DNA from: RH-AL1 sp964244495
GTDB taxonomy: Bacteria > Pseudomonadota > Alphaproteobacteria > Rhizobiales > Beijerinckiaceae
Length of the DNA stretch: 64,000 nt
Direction: 5' to 3'
Assembly: GCA_964244495.1 (NCBI GenBank)
Contig: CAXTIU010000010.1
Span: 62,001-126,000, forward strand
Under the pieces are notes generated by a model that was not told where the DNA came from, did no database searches, and worked only from the letters and a program-made list of their open reading frames with translations. A program made the position numbers and the translations under genes. Shown piece by piece: positions 54,531 through 63,002 of this stretch (positions are counted from its first letter, which is position 1; the number at the start of each line of letters is the position of its first letter).

Positions 54531-55142
54531 TCAGGCGAGCTTGATCGACTTCAGATAGTTATAAGCGCGGATGATTTCACGGAGTCGGTCCTCGTTGGAG
54601 CGGTCGCCGCCGTTCGCGTCCGGGTGCAGGCGCTTCACCAGATCCTTGTAGCGCGCCTTGACCGTCGGCGCCCCGGCCGTGTCGTCGAGACCGAGCTGGT
54701 CGAGCGCCTTGAGGGCGGCGACGCCCACGCGGGGCTTGACCGGCTCCCGCGCCGCGCGCCCGGACCGTGCCGCCGGCTTCGCACGAAACATGCCGAGCGG
54801 GTCGGCCTCGCCCTGCCCGCCGCCCTCCTCGCGAAAGCCCTTGGTGGTCCGGTTCGAGCCCATCGTCCAGGTCGGACGATGGCCGGTCAGGGCGTCGCGC
54901 TGATAGACCGCGACGTCGTCGGCGCTCATGCCATTGAAATAGTTGTAGGACGCGTTGTATTCGCGGACATGGTCGAGGCAGAAGCAGAAGAACTGGCCCT
55001 CGCGGTCGCGGCCCTGCGGCGCCCGGAACTCGCCGATCGCGTCGCAACCGGGAAAATCGCAGCGCACGCGGTTGGGCTCCGGCGCCGGCTTGGTGTCGGG
55101 CTTGACGCGGATGCTGTCGAAGAGGCGTGAATTCAGGTTCAT
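54531..55142 (-). CDS. J-domain protein next to cobS
   Basis: A 203-residue protein whose C-terminal third is a J domain with the HPD motif (173-175) in KRLHPDANGGD, so it can stimulate an Hsp70. The N-terminal part has CDFPGCD and FCFCLDHVREYN cysteines that may bind a metal. A J-domain gene in this position before cobS is usual in Rhizobiales; whether it assists the chelatase is not known. Divergent from bolA. Confidence 0.88.
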   Translation of the reverse strand: MNLNSRLFDSIRVKPDTKPAPEPNRVRCDFPGCDAIGEFRAPQGRDREGQFFCFCLDHVREYNASYNYFNGMSADDVAVYQRDALTGHRPTWTMGSNRTTKGFREEGGGQGEADPLGMFRAKPAARSGRAAREPVKPRVGVAALKALDQLGLDDTAGAPTVKARYKDLVKRLHPDANGGDRSNEDRLREIIRAYNYLKSIKLA

Positions 55143-55232
55143 GGCTCAGCTATTATGGGCGTGTTTGCACGGGCATCAAGCGTCGGCGCGGGGCGTCTTG
55201 ATGCCCACGATGAAGCATAAGGGGAGCTTCCA

Positions 55233-55538
55233 ATGAGTGAACAAGGGCATCCGGTCGCGGACAGGATCAGGCACACGCTCGAAGACGCCCTCGCGCCGAC
55301 GGCGCTCGCGATCGTCGACGAGTCGCACAAGCATGCCAGCCACGCCCATCGCACGGCAAGGCCCGGCGGCGCCACCGGCACGGGCGAGACGCACTTCGCC
55401 ATCGCGGTGGTGTCGCAGGCGTTCCGGGGCAAGAGCCGGATCGACCGTCACCGGATCGTGAACGCCCTGCTCGCCGGCGAGATGGGCCCCGACAAGGTCC
55501 ACGCCCTCGCGATCGACGCGCGGGCGCCTGATGAGTGA
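55233..55538 (+). CDS. bolA: BolA family protein
   Basis: A 101-residue BolA protein, a small Fe-S-linked regulator that pairs with monothiol glutaredoxins. The family core is seen as VADRIRHTLEDALAP, the ESHKHASHAH histidine segment and FRGKSRIDRHRIVNALL. The stop codon lies inside the first of two 22-bp tandem copies. Divergent from the J-domain gene. Confidence 0.93.
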   Translation: MSEQGHPVADRIRHTLEDALAPTALAIVDESHKHASHAHRTARPGGATGTGETHFAIAVVSQAFRGKSRIDRHRIVNALLAGEMGPDKVHALAIDARAPDE

Positions 55539-55562
55539 GCCGCGGGCGCCTGATGAGTGAGC
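55519..55562. repeat. 22-bp tandem duplication over the bolA stop
   Basis: Two exact head-to-tail copies of a 22-bp unit that begins CGCGGGCGCCTGATGAGTGA; the third copy is only partial (CGCGGGCG). The bolA TGA lies in the first copy. Confidence 0.9.
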
Positions 55563-55750
55563 CGCGGGCGCTCGGCGGCCGCAGGCGCCTTGAAACAGCC
55601 TCACCAGGTCGCGATAGCCGGCCCGACATCCGTGGCCGACGCCGGGGCGGCGGGAAAGGCGGGACACGGACCACGGAAGGCTTGCGTTCGCACGCGCCTT
55701 TCCCTCGGATGCGACAGGGCCGGTTCCGGCCCGATTGATAGGACCGTTCG

Positions 55751-57421
55751 ATGCGCTTGAGCCTTGAGGCCTGCCGTCCCCTGGTGCTGGCGCTGGGCGC
55801 GCTCGCGGTGGCGCTGCCCGGCGCGTTCACGTCGGCGCGCGCGACGCCGGCCGTCGTGATGGACGCGGCCTCGGGCGACGTCCTCTACCAGCAGGACGCG
55901 GCCCAACCCTGGTACCCGGCCTCCACCACCAAGCTGATGACGGTCTACGTCGCGCTCGCCGCCGCGCGCGAGGGCCGGATCGCGATGGACACGCCGCTCG
56001 TCGTGTCGGCCCGCGCCCACGCCATGCCGCCCTCGAAGATGGGCTTCGCGGTCGGCAGCCAGGTCACGCTCGACAACGCCCTCAAGATGCTCATGGTCCG
56101 CTCCGCCAACGACTTGGCGATCACGGTGGCCGAGGGCGTGTCGGGGTCGGTGGAGGCCTTCGCCGACGACATGAACGCCGCCGCCGCGCAGCTCGGCCTC
56201 CACGAATCGCACTTCGTCAACCCCAACGGCCTGCCGGCGGCCGGCCACGTCTCGTCGGTGCGCGACATGGCGATCATCGCCCGGGCGCTCTACACCCAGT
56301 TCCCCGAGCAGGCCGGCTTGTTCGACCTCGGCGCGCTGTCGCTGGGGCGGCAGGTCATCGTCAACCACAACAACCTGCTCGGCCGCTACCCCGGCGTCGA
56401 CGGCATGAAGACCGGCTTCACCTGCGCCGCCGGCTTCAACGTGGTGGCCTCGGCCTTCCGCGACGGGCGACGGGTCGTCGCGGTCGTCTTCGGGGCACCC
56501 AACGTCGCGACGCGCACGGCCAAGGTCGCCGCCCTGTTCGACCGCGCCTTCGCCGGCGTCGACCGTCCCATCGGCTCGATCGTCGCCCTGCCGGCCGCCG
56601 CCTCGAACCAGCCGCCGGACATGCACAACCAGGTGTGCCGCGCCCGCGGCGGGCTCGTGGCGCAGTTCAACCGGGAGGTGGAGCAGCTCGACGCGCCGCT
56701 CGCCCAGACCACGCCGGGCCTGTTCGGCGCGCAGGGCGCCCCGGCGCAGCCGATGGCGACGCGCATCAACGTCCTGCCGACCCCGATCTACACGCCCTCC
56801 CCCGTCTTCGTCGGCGCCGCGCCGGGCTACGCCGGCCCGGTCGCCCAGGCGCGGGCCGCCCACACCCCCATCGGGACGGACACGCCCCCCGCCACGGCGG
56901 AAGCCTACGCGCCGGCCGGCGACCCCGGGCAGCCTCAGGCCGGACAGGCGATGGCTGGACAGGCGATCGGCGGAACGCCGCTGGCGATCGACGCCAACGC
57001 CCTGCCGCTGCGCGGCCGCAAGCAGGCCGTGCGCCGCGCACGCCATCCGAAGGCGGTCGCGGAGGCGCCGGTCCCCGCGACGAACGTCGTCGAAGGCGCG
57101 GAAGCGCAGGCCTCGGCCGAGAAGGCGACCAAGTCGCAAGGCAAGGGCGCCCGCAAGGGACACGCCGCCAAGACGGTCGCGGCCGCCAAGACAACCGTCA
57201 AGCCGGCGGACGACGACGCCGACGACAAGGCTCCGGCCGCCGCCAAAACCCCCGAGAAATCGAAGGCCCACTCGAAGAAGGCGGCCGCGAAGGGCAAGCC
57301 GGCCAAGGGCAAGACGGGGGAGGGCAAGACGGGGGAGGGCAAGACGGGGGAGGGCAAGACGGCGGAGGCGGCCGGCAAGGCCGAGGAGGCGGCGCCCAAG
57401 AAGGCCCCCGAGGACGAATGA
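55751..57421 (+). CDS. D-alanyl-D-alanine carboxypeptidase (penicillin-binding protein 5/6 type) with long tail
   Basis: A 556-residue periplasmic serine peptidase trimming the last D-Ala from peptidoglycan stems. Signal peptide about 1-31, then the three active-site motifs: Ser58-X-X-Lys61 (STTK), Ser118-X-Asn120 and Lys220-Thr-Gly. The catalytic part ends near residue 280; after it comes an Ala/Pro region and a Lys/Ala/Glu-rich disordered tail (about 420-556) with 15-bp-encoded GKTGE repeats. That tail is far longer than in usual family members and lacks the amphipathic anchor. Its stop overlaps the GTPase start (ATGA). Confidence 0.93.
   Translation: MRLSLEACRPLVLALGALAVALPGAFTSARATPAVVMDAASGDVLYQQDAAQPWYPASTTKLMTVYVALAAAREGRIAMDTPLVVSARAHAMPPSKMGFAVGSQVTLDNALKMLMVRSANDLAITVAEGVSGSVEAFADDMNAAAAQLGLHESHFVNPNGLPAAGHVSSVRDMAIIARALYTQFPEQAGLFDLGALSLGRQVIVNHNNLLGRYPGVDGMKTGFTCAAGFNVVASAFRDGRRVVAVVFGAPNVATRTAKVAALFDRAFAGVDRPIGSIVALPAAASNQPPDMHNQVCRARGGLVAQFNREVEQLDAPLAQTTPGLFGAQGAPAQPMATRINVLPTPIYTPSPVFVGAAPGYAGPVAQARAAHTPIGTDTPPATAEAYAPAGDPGQPQAGQAMAGQAIGGTPLAIDANALPLRGRKQAVRRARHPKAVAEAPVPATNVVEGAEAQASAEKATKSQGKGARKGHAAKTVAAAKTTVKPADDDADDKAPAAAKTPEKSKAHSKKAAAKGKPAKGKTGEGKTGEGKTGEGKTAEAAGKAEEAAPKKAPEDE
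57308..57367 (+). repeat. 15-bp tandem repeat, three exact units plus one variant
   Basis: GGCAAGACGGGGGAG three times exactly, then a fourth copy with one change. It encodes GKTGE repeats in the basic tail of the carboxypeptidase; likely young and length-variable. Confidence 0.9.
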
Positions 57422-58530
57422 GCGACGCCCGCCGCCCGCCGCCGCCCTTCGACCTCGCGATCCTCACCGGCTTCCTCGGCGCCGGCAAGACGACGCTCCT
57501 CAACCGCCTGCTCCGCGATCCGGCGCTGGCGGACGCGCTGGTGCTCATCAACGAGTTCGGCGCCGTCGGCCTCGACCACCTGCTCGTCGAGCGGATCGAC
57601 GGCGACATGCTGGTGATGACCTCGGGCTGCCTGTGCTGCACCATCCGGGGCGACCTCGTCGCCACACTGGAGGACGTGCTGCGACGCCGCGACAACGGCC
57701 GCATGCGCGCCTTCGAGCGCGTGGTCATCGAGACCACCGGCCTCGCCGATCCCGCGCCGGTGCTCCACACGATCATGGCGCATCCCTACCTCAGGCTGCG
57801 CTTCCGGCTCCAGGCGGTCGTCACGCTGGTCGACGCGGTGCTGGGTGACGCCACGCTCGACGCGCATCCCGAGGCGGTGAAGCAGGCGGCGATGGCCGAC
57901 CGGCTGGTGCTCACCAAGACCGACCTCGCGGACGGGGAAGCGACGGTCGAGGCCCTGGCGGCGCGCCTGCGCGCGCTCAATCCGGCGGCGCCGATCCTGC
58001 GCGCGGCGGCCGGCGAGGCCACCGTCGAGGCCCTGCTCGGCGGGGTTTCCTACGATCCCGCCGCGCGGGGCGCCGAGGCGGCCGCCTGGCTCGCGGCGGA
58101 AGCCTTCGACGAGCATGACGGCCACCACCATCACGACGTGAACCGCCACGACGCGCGCATCCGCGCGTTCTGCCTGCGCCATCCGCGCCCGGTCCCGCCC
58201 ATGGCGGTCTCGCTGTTCACCGAACTGCTGCGATCGGCGCACGGCACCAAGCTGCTCCGCCTGAAAGGCCTGGTCGCGCTCGCCGACGACCCGTCCCGGC
58301 CGCTCGTCCTCCACGGCGTGCAGCACGTCATGCACCCGCCGCAGCGCCTCGCGGCGTGGCCGGACGCCGATCACGAAACGCGGATGGTCTTCATCCTCCG
58401 CGATCTCGACCCGGCCTTCGTCGTCGGCCTGTGGAAGGCCGCGTGCGGCGAGCCGGGCGTCGACAGGGCCGACCTGGCGAGCCGCGCCGCCAATCCGCTC
58501 GCGCCGGCCCCCGGCGGCCTGCTGGCTTAA
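57418..58530 (+). CDS. G3E-family GTPase (CobW-type metal chaperone)
   Basis: A 370-residue COG0523 GTPase. P-loop GFLGAGKTT (18-26), the metal-binding CLCC (71-74), GTPase TKTD, and a histidine-rich stretch EHDGHHHHDVNRH (about 228-240) for metal binding. Such proteins deliver zinc, cobalt or other metals. Although B12 genes are only 3 kb away, the neighbours on this strand are a carboxypeptidase and an acyl-CoA synthetase, so a zinc role is as likely as a cobalt one. Translation is coupled to the carboxypeptidase. Confidence 0.88.
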   Translation: MSDARRPPPPFDLAILTGFLGAGKTTLLNRLLRDPALADALVLINEFGAVGLDHLLVERIDGDMLVMTSGCLCCTIRGDLVATLEDVLRRRDNGRMRAFERVVIETTGLADPAPVLHTIMAHPYLRLRFRLQAVVTLVDAVLGDATLDAHPEAVKQAAMADRLVLTKTDLADGEATVEALAARLRALNPAAPILRAAAGEATVEALLGGVSYDPAARGAEAAAWLAAEAFDEHDGHHHHDVNRHDARIRAFCLRHPRPVPPMAVSLFTELLRSAHGTKLLRLKGLVALADDPSRPLVLHGVQHVMHPPQRLAAWPDADHETRMVFILRDLDPAFVVGLWKAACGEPGVDRADLASRAANPLAPAPGGLLA

Positions 58531-58615
58531 GCATAGGACGGGTTTCGGACGTTCGGCGCATTCCATCGCGACACCCCGCGTCGTAGTTTCCGCGGTCGGA
58601 AGGACGAGGGCGGCG

Positions 58616-60430
58616 GTGTTCAGGCAGCGGATCGCGAGCGAACTGGCCTATCTGCGCGGCGCCCTGCGCCTGCTGCGCGCGACGGAGCCGATGGCCAGGG
58701 ACAAGGCGAGCACCGTCAACGGGCTGTTCGCCGGCTGGATCGCGCGCCACGGCGACAGGGTCGCGCTCACCGACGGCGCCACCACCCTCACCTACCGGCA
58801 GATGGGTGCCCGCGCCGCCCGCTACGCCCGGCTCGCGAGGGCCCAGGGCTTGGGCAAGGGCGACGTGGTCGCGCTGCTGATGCCCAATCGCCCCGATTTC
58901 GCGTGCGTCTGGCAGGGCTTCGCGCAGCAGGGCGTCGTCACCGCCCTCATCAACACCAACCTCGTGGGCGACGCCCTGCGCCAATGCGTCGAGGCGGGCG
59001 GACCGCGCGCGATCATCGTCGACGCGGCGTGTCGCTCGGCCTTCGAGGCGGTGCGCGGCAGGCTGCGGCCCGACCTCCTCGTGCTCGGCACCGGCGAAGG
59101 GTCGGGCGCGGGCGGACATGCCGGCACGCTCGACCTCGAAGCCCTGCTCGCCGCCGAGTCGGACGCGCCGCTCACCGACGCCGAACGGCCGGCGCTGGCG
59201 TCGCGCGACCGCTGCCTGTACATCTACACGTCGGGAACGACAGGCCTGCCCAAGGCGGCCAACCTCAACCACTACCGCGTCCAACTCTCGATGCTCGCCT
59301 TCGCGGCGGCGGTGGAAGCGCGCGCCGACGACCGCGTCTACGCCTGCCTGCCCATGTACCACACGGTCGGCGGCATCTGCGCGCTCGGCGTCGCCTTCGC
59401 GCGCGGCGGCACCCTGGTGATCCGCCGCCGCTTCTCGGCGAGCGACTTCTGGGACGATGTCAGGGCGGAGCGCTGCACGCTCTTCCCCTACATCGGCGAA
59501 CTCTGCCGCTACCTGCTCAACCAGCCCCCGCGCGAGGACGACCGGACGCACCGGGTCAGGCTGTGCTTCGGCAACGGCCTGCGGCCCGACATCTTCGACG
59601 CGTTCCGCGCGCGCTTCGGGCTGCCGCGCATCGTCGAGTTCTACGCCGCGACCGAGGGCAACGTCGCCCTGTTCAACTTCGACGCGCGCCCGGGCTCGGT
59701 CGGCCGGGTGCCGCGCTGGCTGCGCCACAAGTTCCCGTTCGCCATCGTCCGCTTCGACGGCGAGCGCGGGCGGGTCGAGCGCGGCCCCGACGGCTTCTGC
59801 GTGGCCTGCGGCCCCAACGAGCCCGGCGAGATCCTCGGCCGGATCGTCGACGACCCGACGCGGCCGAGCATGCGCTTCGAGGGATACGCCGACGCCGCCT
59901 CGACCGCCCGCAAGGTGTTGCGCGACGTGTTCGTCAAGGGCGACGCTTGGTTCTCGACCGGCGACATCATGAAGGCGGACCGGCTCGGCTACCATTACTT
60001 CCTCGACCGCACCGGCGACACGTTCCGGTGGAAGGGCGAGAACGTCTCGACCACGCAGGTGGCGGAGGTCATCTGCGGCTTCGCGCCGGTGCGCGAGGCG
60101 GCCGTCTACGGCGTCGCGTGTCCGGGCTGCGAGGGGCGCGCCGGCATGGCGGCCATCACGTGCGAGGACCCGGCCGACTTCGATCTCGAAGGCTTCCGCG
60201 ACCATCTGGCCCGGCAGCTGCCGGATTACGCGCGGCCGCTGTTCCTCCGCTTCAAGCCGGCGCTGGCCACCACGGCGACGTTCAAGCTGACGAAGAACGA
60301 CCTCCTCGCCGCCGGCTTCGAGCCGCGCGCCGACGAGGCCGTCTTCGTCTTCGACGCCGACGCGGCGCGCTTCAAGCGGCTCGACGGGACGGAGCACCGC
60401 CGCCTGCTGGCCGGCGGATACCGCCTGTAA
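58616..60430 (+). CDS. long-chain acyl-CoA synthetase (FATP/FadD6 type)
   Basis: A 604-residue adenylate-forming enzyme that activates long-chain fatty acids to acyl-CoA. AMP-binding motif YIYTSGTTGLPKAA (about 202-215), YAATEGN, and STGDIMKADRLGYHYFLDRTGD with the GDTFRWKGENVST loop specific for the very-long-chain (FATP/VLACS) branch, which also distinguishes it from ordinary FadD. The GTG at 58616 gives the expected N-terminus. Stands alone between the GTPase and a GNAT protein. Confidence 0.93.
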   Translation: MFRQRIASELAYLRGALRLLRATEPMARDKASTVNGLFAGWIARHGDRVALTDGATTLTYRQMGARAARYARLARAQGLGKGDVVALLMPNRPDFACVWQGFAQQGVVTALINTNLVGDALRQCVEAGGPRAIIVDAACRSAFEAVRGRLRPDLLVLGTGEGSGAGGHAGTLDLEALLAAESDAPLTDAERPALASRDRCLYIYTSGTTGLPKAANLNHYRVQLSMLAFAAAVEARADDRVYACLPMYHTVGGICALGVAFARGGTLVIRRRFSASDFWDDVRAERCTLFPYIGELCRYLLNQPPREDDRTHRVRLCFGNGLRPDIFDAFRARFGLPRIVEFYAATEGNVALFNFDARPGSVGRVPRWLRHKFPFAIVRFDGERGRVERGPDGFCVACGPNEPGEILGRIVDDPTRPSMRFEGYADAASTARKVLRDVFVKGDAWFSTGDIMKADRLGYHYFLDRTGDTFRWKGENVSTTQVAEVICGFAPVREAAVYGVACPGCEGRAGMAAITCEDPADFDLEGFRDHLARQLPDYARPLFLRFKPALATTATFKLTKNDLLAAGFEPRADEAVFVFDADAARFKRLDGTEHRRLLAGGYRL

Positions 60431-60510
60431 ACCAAGCCGAACGGATCGATGGCGACGATGGTGGTTTTGAAAGCCTCACGCGCGCATCCTGTGCGGTGTG
60501 ACCCTGGGGA

Positions 60511-61758
60511 ATGGCGCGGCCGTGCGCCGAAACCTCGGCGCAGAGGCTTCGCTTGGACAGCTCGCAGATCGCCGAAAGGGACTGGACGACACGCGCCGAC
60601 GCTCCGGGAAAGGGCGAGCCGGCGCTCGACCCCCGCGTCGAACGCGTCACGGGCGCGGCCGCGTGCGAACATCGGCGGGCGTGGGCGGATCTCGCCGGCC
60701 GCAGCCTGGAACCCAACGTGTTCCTCGACCCGGCCTTCGCCCTTCCCTTGCTGCGGCACGTCCGCTCCGCGCGTTTCGACGTGCTGCTGGTGTGGGACGC
60801 CGCTCCGGCCGGGCGGTTGATCGGCCTCCTGCCGCTCGCCCTGCCGGGAATTTGGCGCAGCCTGTCGGGCGTGGTCGGCGGCTTCGCCCACGAACAGGTC
60901 GCGCTCGGCACCCCGCTGCTCGACCGCGAGCACGGGATGGCCGCCTTCCTCGCCATGCTGGGATGGCTGCGGGTCCATGCCGACGCGGCCGCTCTGCGCT
61001 TGACCGCGATCGCCGCGACCGGCGCCTTTTACGAGGCCCTGACGACACCCGGAGCGATCGAGGTCGCGTGCCTCGACGAGCGTCGGCGCGCGATCCTCCT
61101 GCCGAGGAACGGTTCGACACGCCGGCCGTCCGCCTCGGCGCGTCGGCGCAAGGAGCTTCGGCGCCAGCACCGACGCTTGTCCGAGCTGGGACGGCGGACC
61201 TATGTCAGCGCCCGCTCCCCCGACGACGTCGCGCGGGCCGCCGGGCACTTCCTTCGCCTGGAGAACGGCGGCTGGAAAGGCGGCCGCGGCACGGCCCTGC
61301 TGGCCGATCCCGGCCTGGCGCGCTTCGCCCGGAGCATGACGGCGCTCATGGCGCGGGACGGCAAATGCCGGATCGACGCGGTCGAGATCGACGGCCGCGC
61401 CGTGGCGATGGGCATCGTCCTGACGCTCGGCGACCGGGCCTATTTCTGGAAGACGACCTTCGACGAACGTCACGCCTCGCTGTCGCCGGGCGTGCAGTTC
61501 GCGCTCGACCTGACGGAGGCGCTGCGCGAAGAGCCGGCGGTCGCGTCCGTGGACTCCTGCGCGGTGCCGGAGCACTCGATGATCGCGCGCCTTTGGCCCG
61601 ACAGCCTCGCGCTGTGCGACCTGCTGATCGCGATCGATCCGGCGCGGCCGCGCCGGTTCCGCCGCGCCGTGGGCATGGAGCGCGCGCTGCGCCGGGCGAG
61701 GCGCGTCGCCAAGGCGCTGGTCGTCGGGGTTCGCAGGCTCACGGGGGACGGACATTGA
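60511..61758 (+). CDS. GNAT-superfamily acyltransferase (CelD/BioF2-like)
   Basis: A 415-residue protein resembling the CelD/BcsL-type and FemAB-like GNAT proteins: NVFLDPAFALPLLRH near residue 70, RRKELRRQHRRLSELG (about 211-226), LENGGWKGGRG, and FWKTTFDERHASLSPGVQF near residue 320, an acyl-CoA-binding-like element. The donor and acceptor are unknown; relatives occur with polysaccharide or cell-wall genes. The N-terminus before about residue 40 is poorly conserved looking, so the ATG at 60511 is uncertain. Confidence 0.75.
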   Translation: MARPCAETSAQRLRLDSSQIAERDWTTRADAPGKGEPALDPRVERVTGAAACEHRRAWADLAGRSLEPNVFLDPAFALPLLRHVRSARFDVLLVWDAAPAGRLIGLLPLALPGIWRSLSGVVGGFAHEQVALGTPLLDREHGMAAFLAMLGWLRVHADAAALRLTAIAATGAFYEALTTPGAIEVACLDERRRAILLPRNGSTRRPSASARRRKELRRQHRRLSELGRRTYVSARSPDDVARAAGHFLRLENGGWKGGRGTALLADPGLARFARSMTALMARDGKCRIDAVEIDGRAVAMGIVLTLGDRAYFWKTTFDERHASLSPGVQFALDLTEALREEPAVASVDSCAVPEHSMIARLWPDSLALCDLLIAIDPARPRRFRRAVGMERALRRARRVAKALVVGVRRLTGDGH

Positions 61759-61840
61759 CGGGGATCTCGATATTGACAGGGATCGTGGCGATCCCGATCT
61801 TCGCGCGGCGCCGGGATGGGCGCGACGCGAAGAGCAGGGG

Positions 61841-62113
61841 ATGGAGCGGCAGCGCCTCGACAAATGGCTCTGGTTCGCCCGCGTGGTGAAGAGTCGGACG
61901 CTCGCGGCGCGCCTCGTCGAGGCGGGTCACGTTCGCGTCAACGGCCAGCGCTCGACCGTGCCGGCCCGCCCCGTCGGGATCGGCGACGTCCTCACGGTGG
62001 CGTTGGACCGGCAGGTCCGCGTGCTGCGGATCGTCGCGACCGGCGAGCGGCGCGGTCCCTTCGTGGAAGCGCGGCTCCTGTTCGAGGAACTCAGCGAGGC
62101 GCGCGTGCCCTGA
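61841..62113 (+). CDS. S4-domain RNA-binding protein (Hsp15-like)
   Basis: A 90-residue protein that is almost entirely an S4 domain: QRLDKWLWFARVVKSRTLAA and GHVRVNGQR. It resembles Hsp15 (HslR), which binds stalled 50S subunits carrying nascent chains. The gene commonly precedes fdxA and carD in Rhizobiales, as here. Overlapping longer frames on the plus strand are shadow. Confidence 0.9.
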   Translation: MERQRLDKWLWFARVVKSRTLAARLVEAGHVRVNGQRSTVPARPVGIGDVLTVALDRQVRVLRIVATGERRGPFVEARLLFEELSEARVP

Positions 62114-62271
62114 TCGAATCCCCGGGCCGTGGCGACCGGCGAAGGCGGGTGCCTCACTCTGTCGTACGCGACACGCCCACCCTTGCTATGGGTGAGCGAA
62201 GCGACTAGCGAACGTCGCCAGACACTTCAACGAGAAGACCGGCCGTGCCAAGCCGGAAAGGAACAGCAGCC

Positions 62272-62607
62272 ATGACGTATGTGGTCGTCGAGAACTGCAT
62301 CAAGTGCAAGTACACCGATTGCGTCGAGGTCTGCCCGGTCGACTGCTTCTACGAGGGCGAGAACATGCTCGTCATCCACCCCGACGAGTGCATCGACTGC
62401 GGCGTTTGCGAGCCGGAGTGCCCGGCGGAGGCGATCAAGCCGGACACAGACAAGGGCCTGGAACCCTGGCTGAAGATCAACCTCGACATGGCCAAGACAT
62501 GGCCCAACCTGACGAAGAAGCGCGATTCGCTGCCGGACGCCAAGGAGATGGACGGACGGGCGGGCAAGCTCGAGTTCTTCTCGGACAAGCCTGGGGACGG
62601 CGACTGA
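62272..62607 (+). CDS. fdxA: seven-iron ferredoxin FdxA
   Basis: A 111-residue seven-iron ferredoxin. Cysteine pattern: 9, 17 and 50 fit the 3Fe-4S cluster and 21, 40, 43 and 46 the 4Fe-4S cluster of the Azotobacter protein, with extra Cys12 and Cys25. The tail TWPNLTKKRDSLPDAKEMDG is family-typical. An ATG nine codons upstream is in frame, but AAAGGAA before 62272 selects this start. Confidence 0.96.
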   Translation: MTYVVVENCIKCKYTDCVEVCPVDCFYEGENMLVIHPDECIDCGVCEPECPAEAIKPDTDKGLEPWLKINLDMAKTWPNLTKKRDSLPDAKEMDGRAGKLEFFSDKPGDGD

Positions 62608-63002
62608 GGGCGGGCGACCGGACGGTCCCGCCGGCGACACCTCGGTGCGCCACTTGACGGCGAGAAGCAGAGGATTCGGCTCTTCGCCGAGCCCGTGCGT
62701 TAACTAGTGCCGCGCCCCACGCGAGGAGCGGTCACGGAATCCATTGATTTTCGGACATTTTTTTGCTAGTGAGGGGTTAACGGTCCTCTGATCCCAGCCG
62801 GTTCATTCTCCGTCGTAGGGCACGGCAACGTGCGGTCACGGCGTCGTCCTCGATTTGATCGGATGTCCTCGGGCTCCGCGGGCCACTGCGGTTTTTTTCT
62901 TTCCGCGCGTGGCGTGGACCGGACGCCGTGACGTGCCCGGCAGCGGCCACCGTCACGGGCCGGTCCGTCCCTTGGCGGACCTTCTAGGGAGTGCGCCGGT
63001 CC
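62608..63002. other. 395-bp gap between fdxA and carD
   Basis: No gene seen. An AT-rich block around 62740-62770 (TTGATTTT and a T-run ending TTGCTAG) could be the carD promoter. GTTAAC occurs near 62699 and again near 62775. No riboswitch or tRNA recognised. Confidence 0.45.

Noticed and set aside
62699..62780. GTTAAC pair before carD as a CtrA site
   Set aside because: The spacing is about 76 bp, not the seven-base gap a CtrA box needs.
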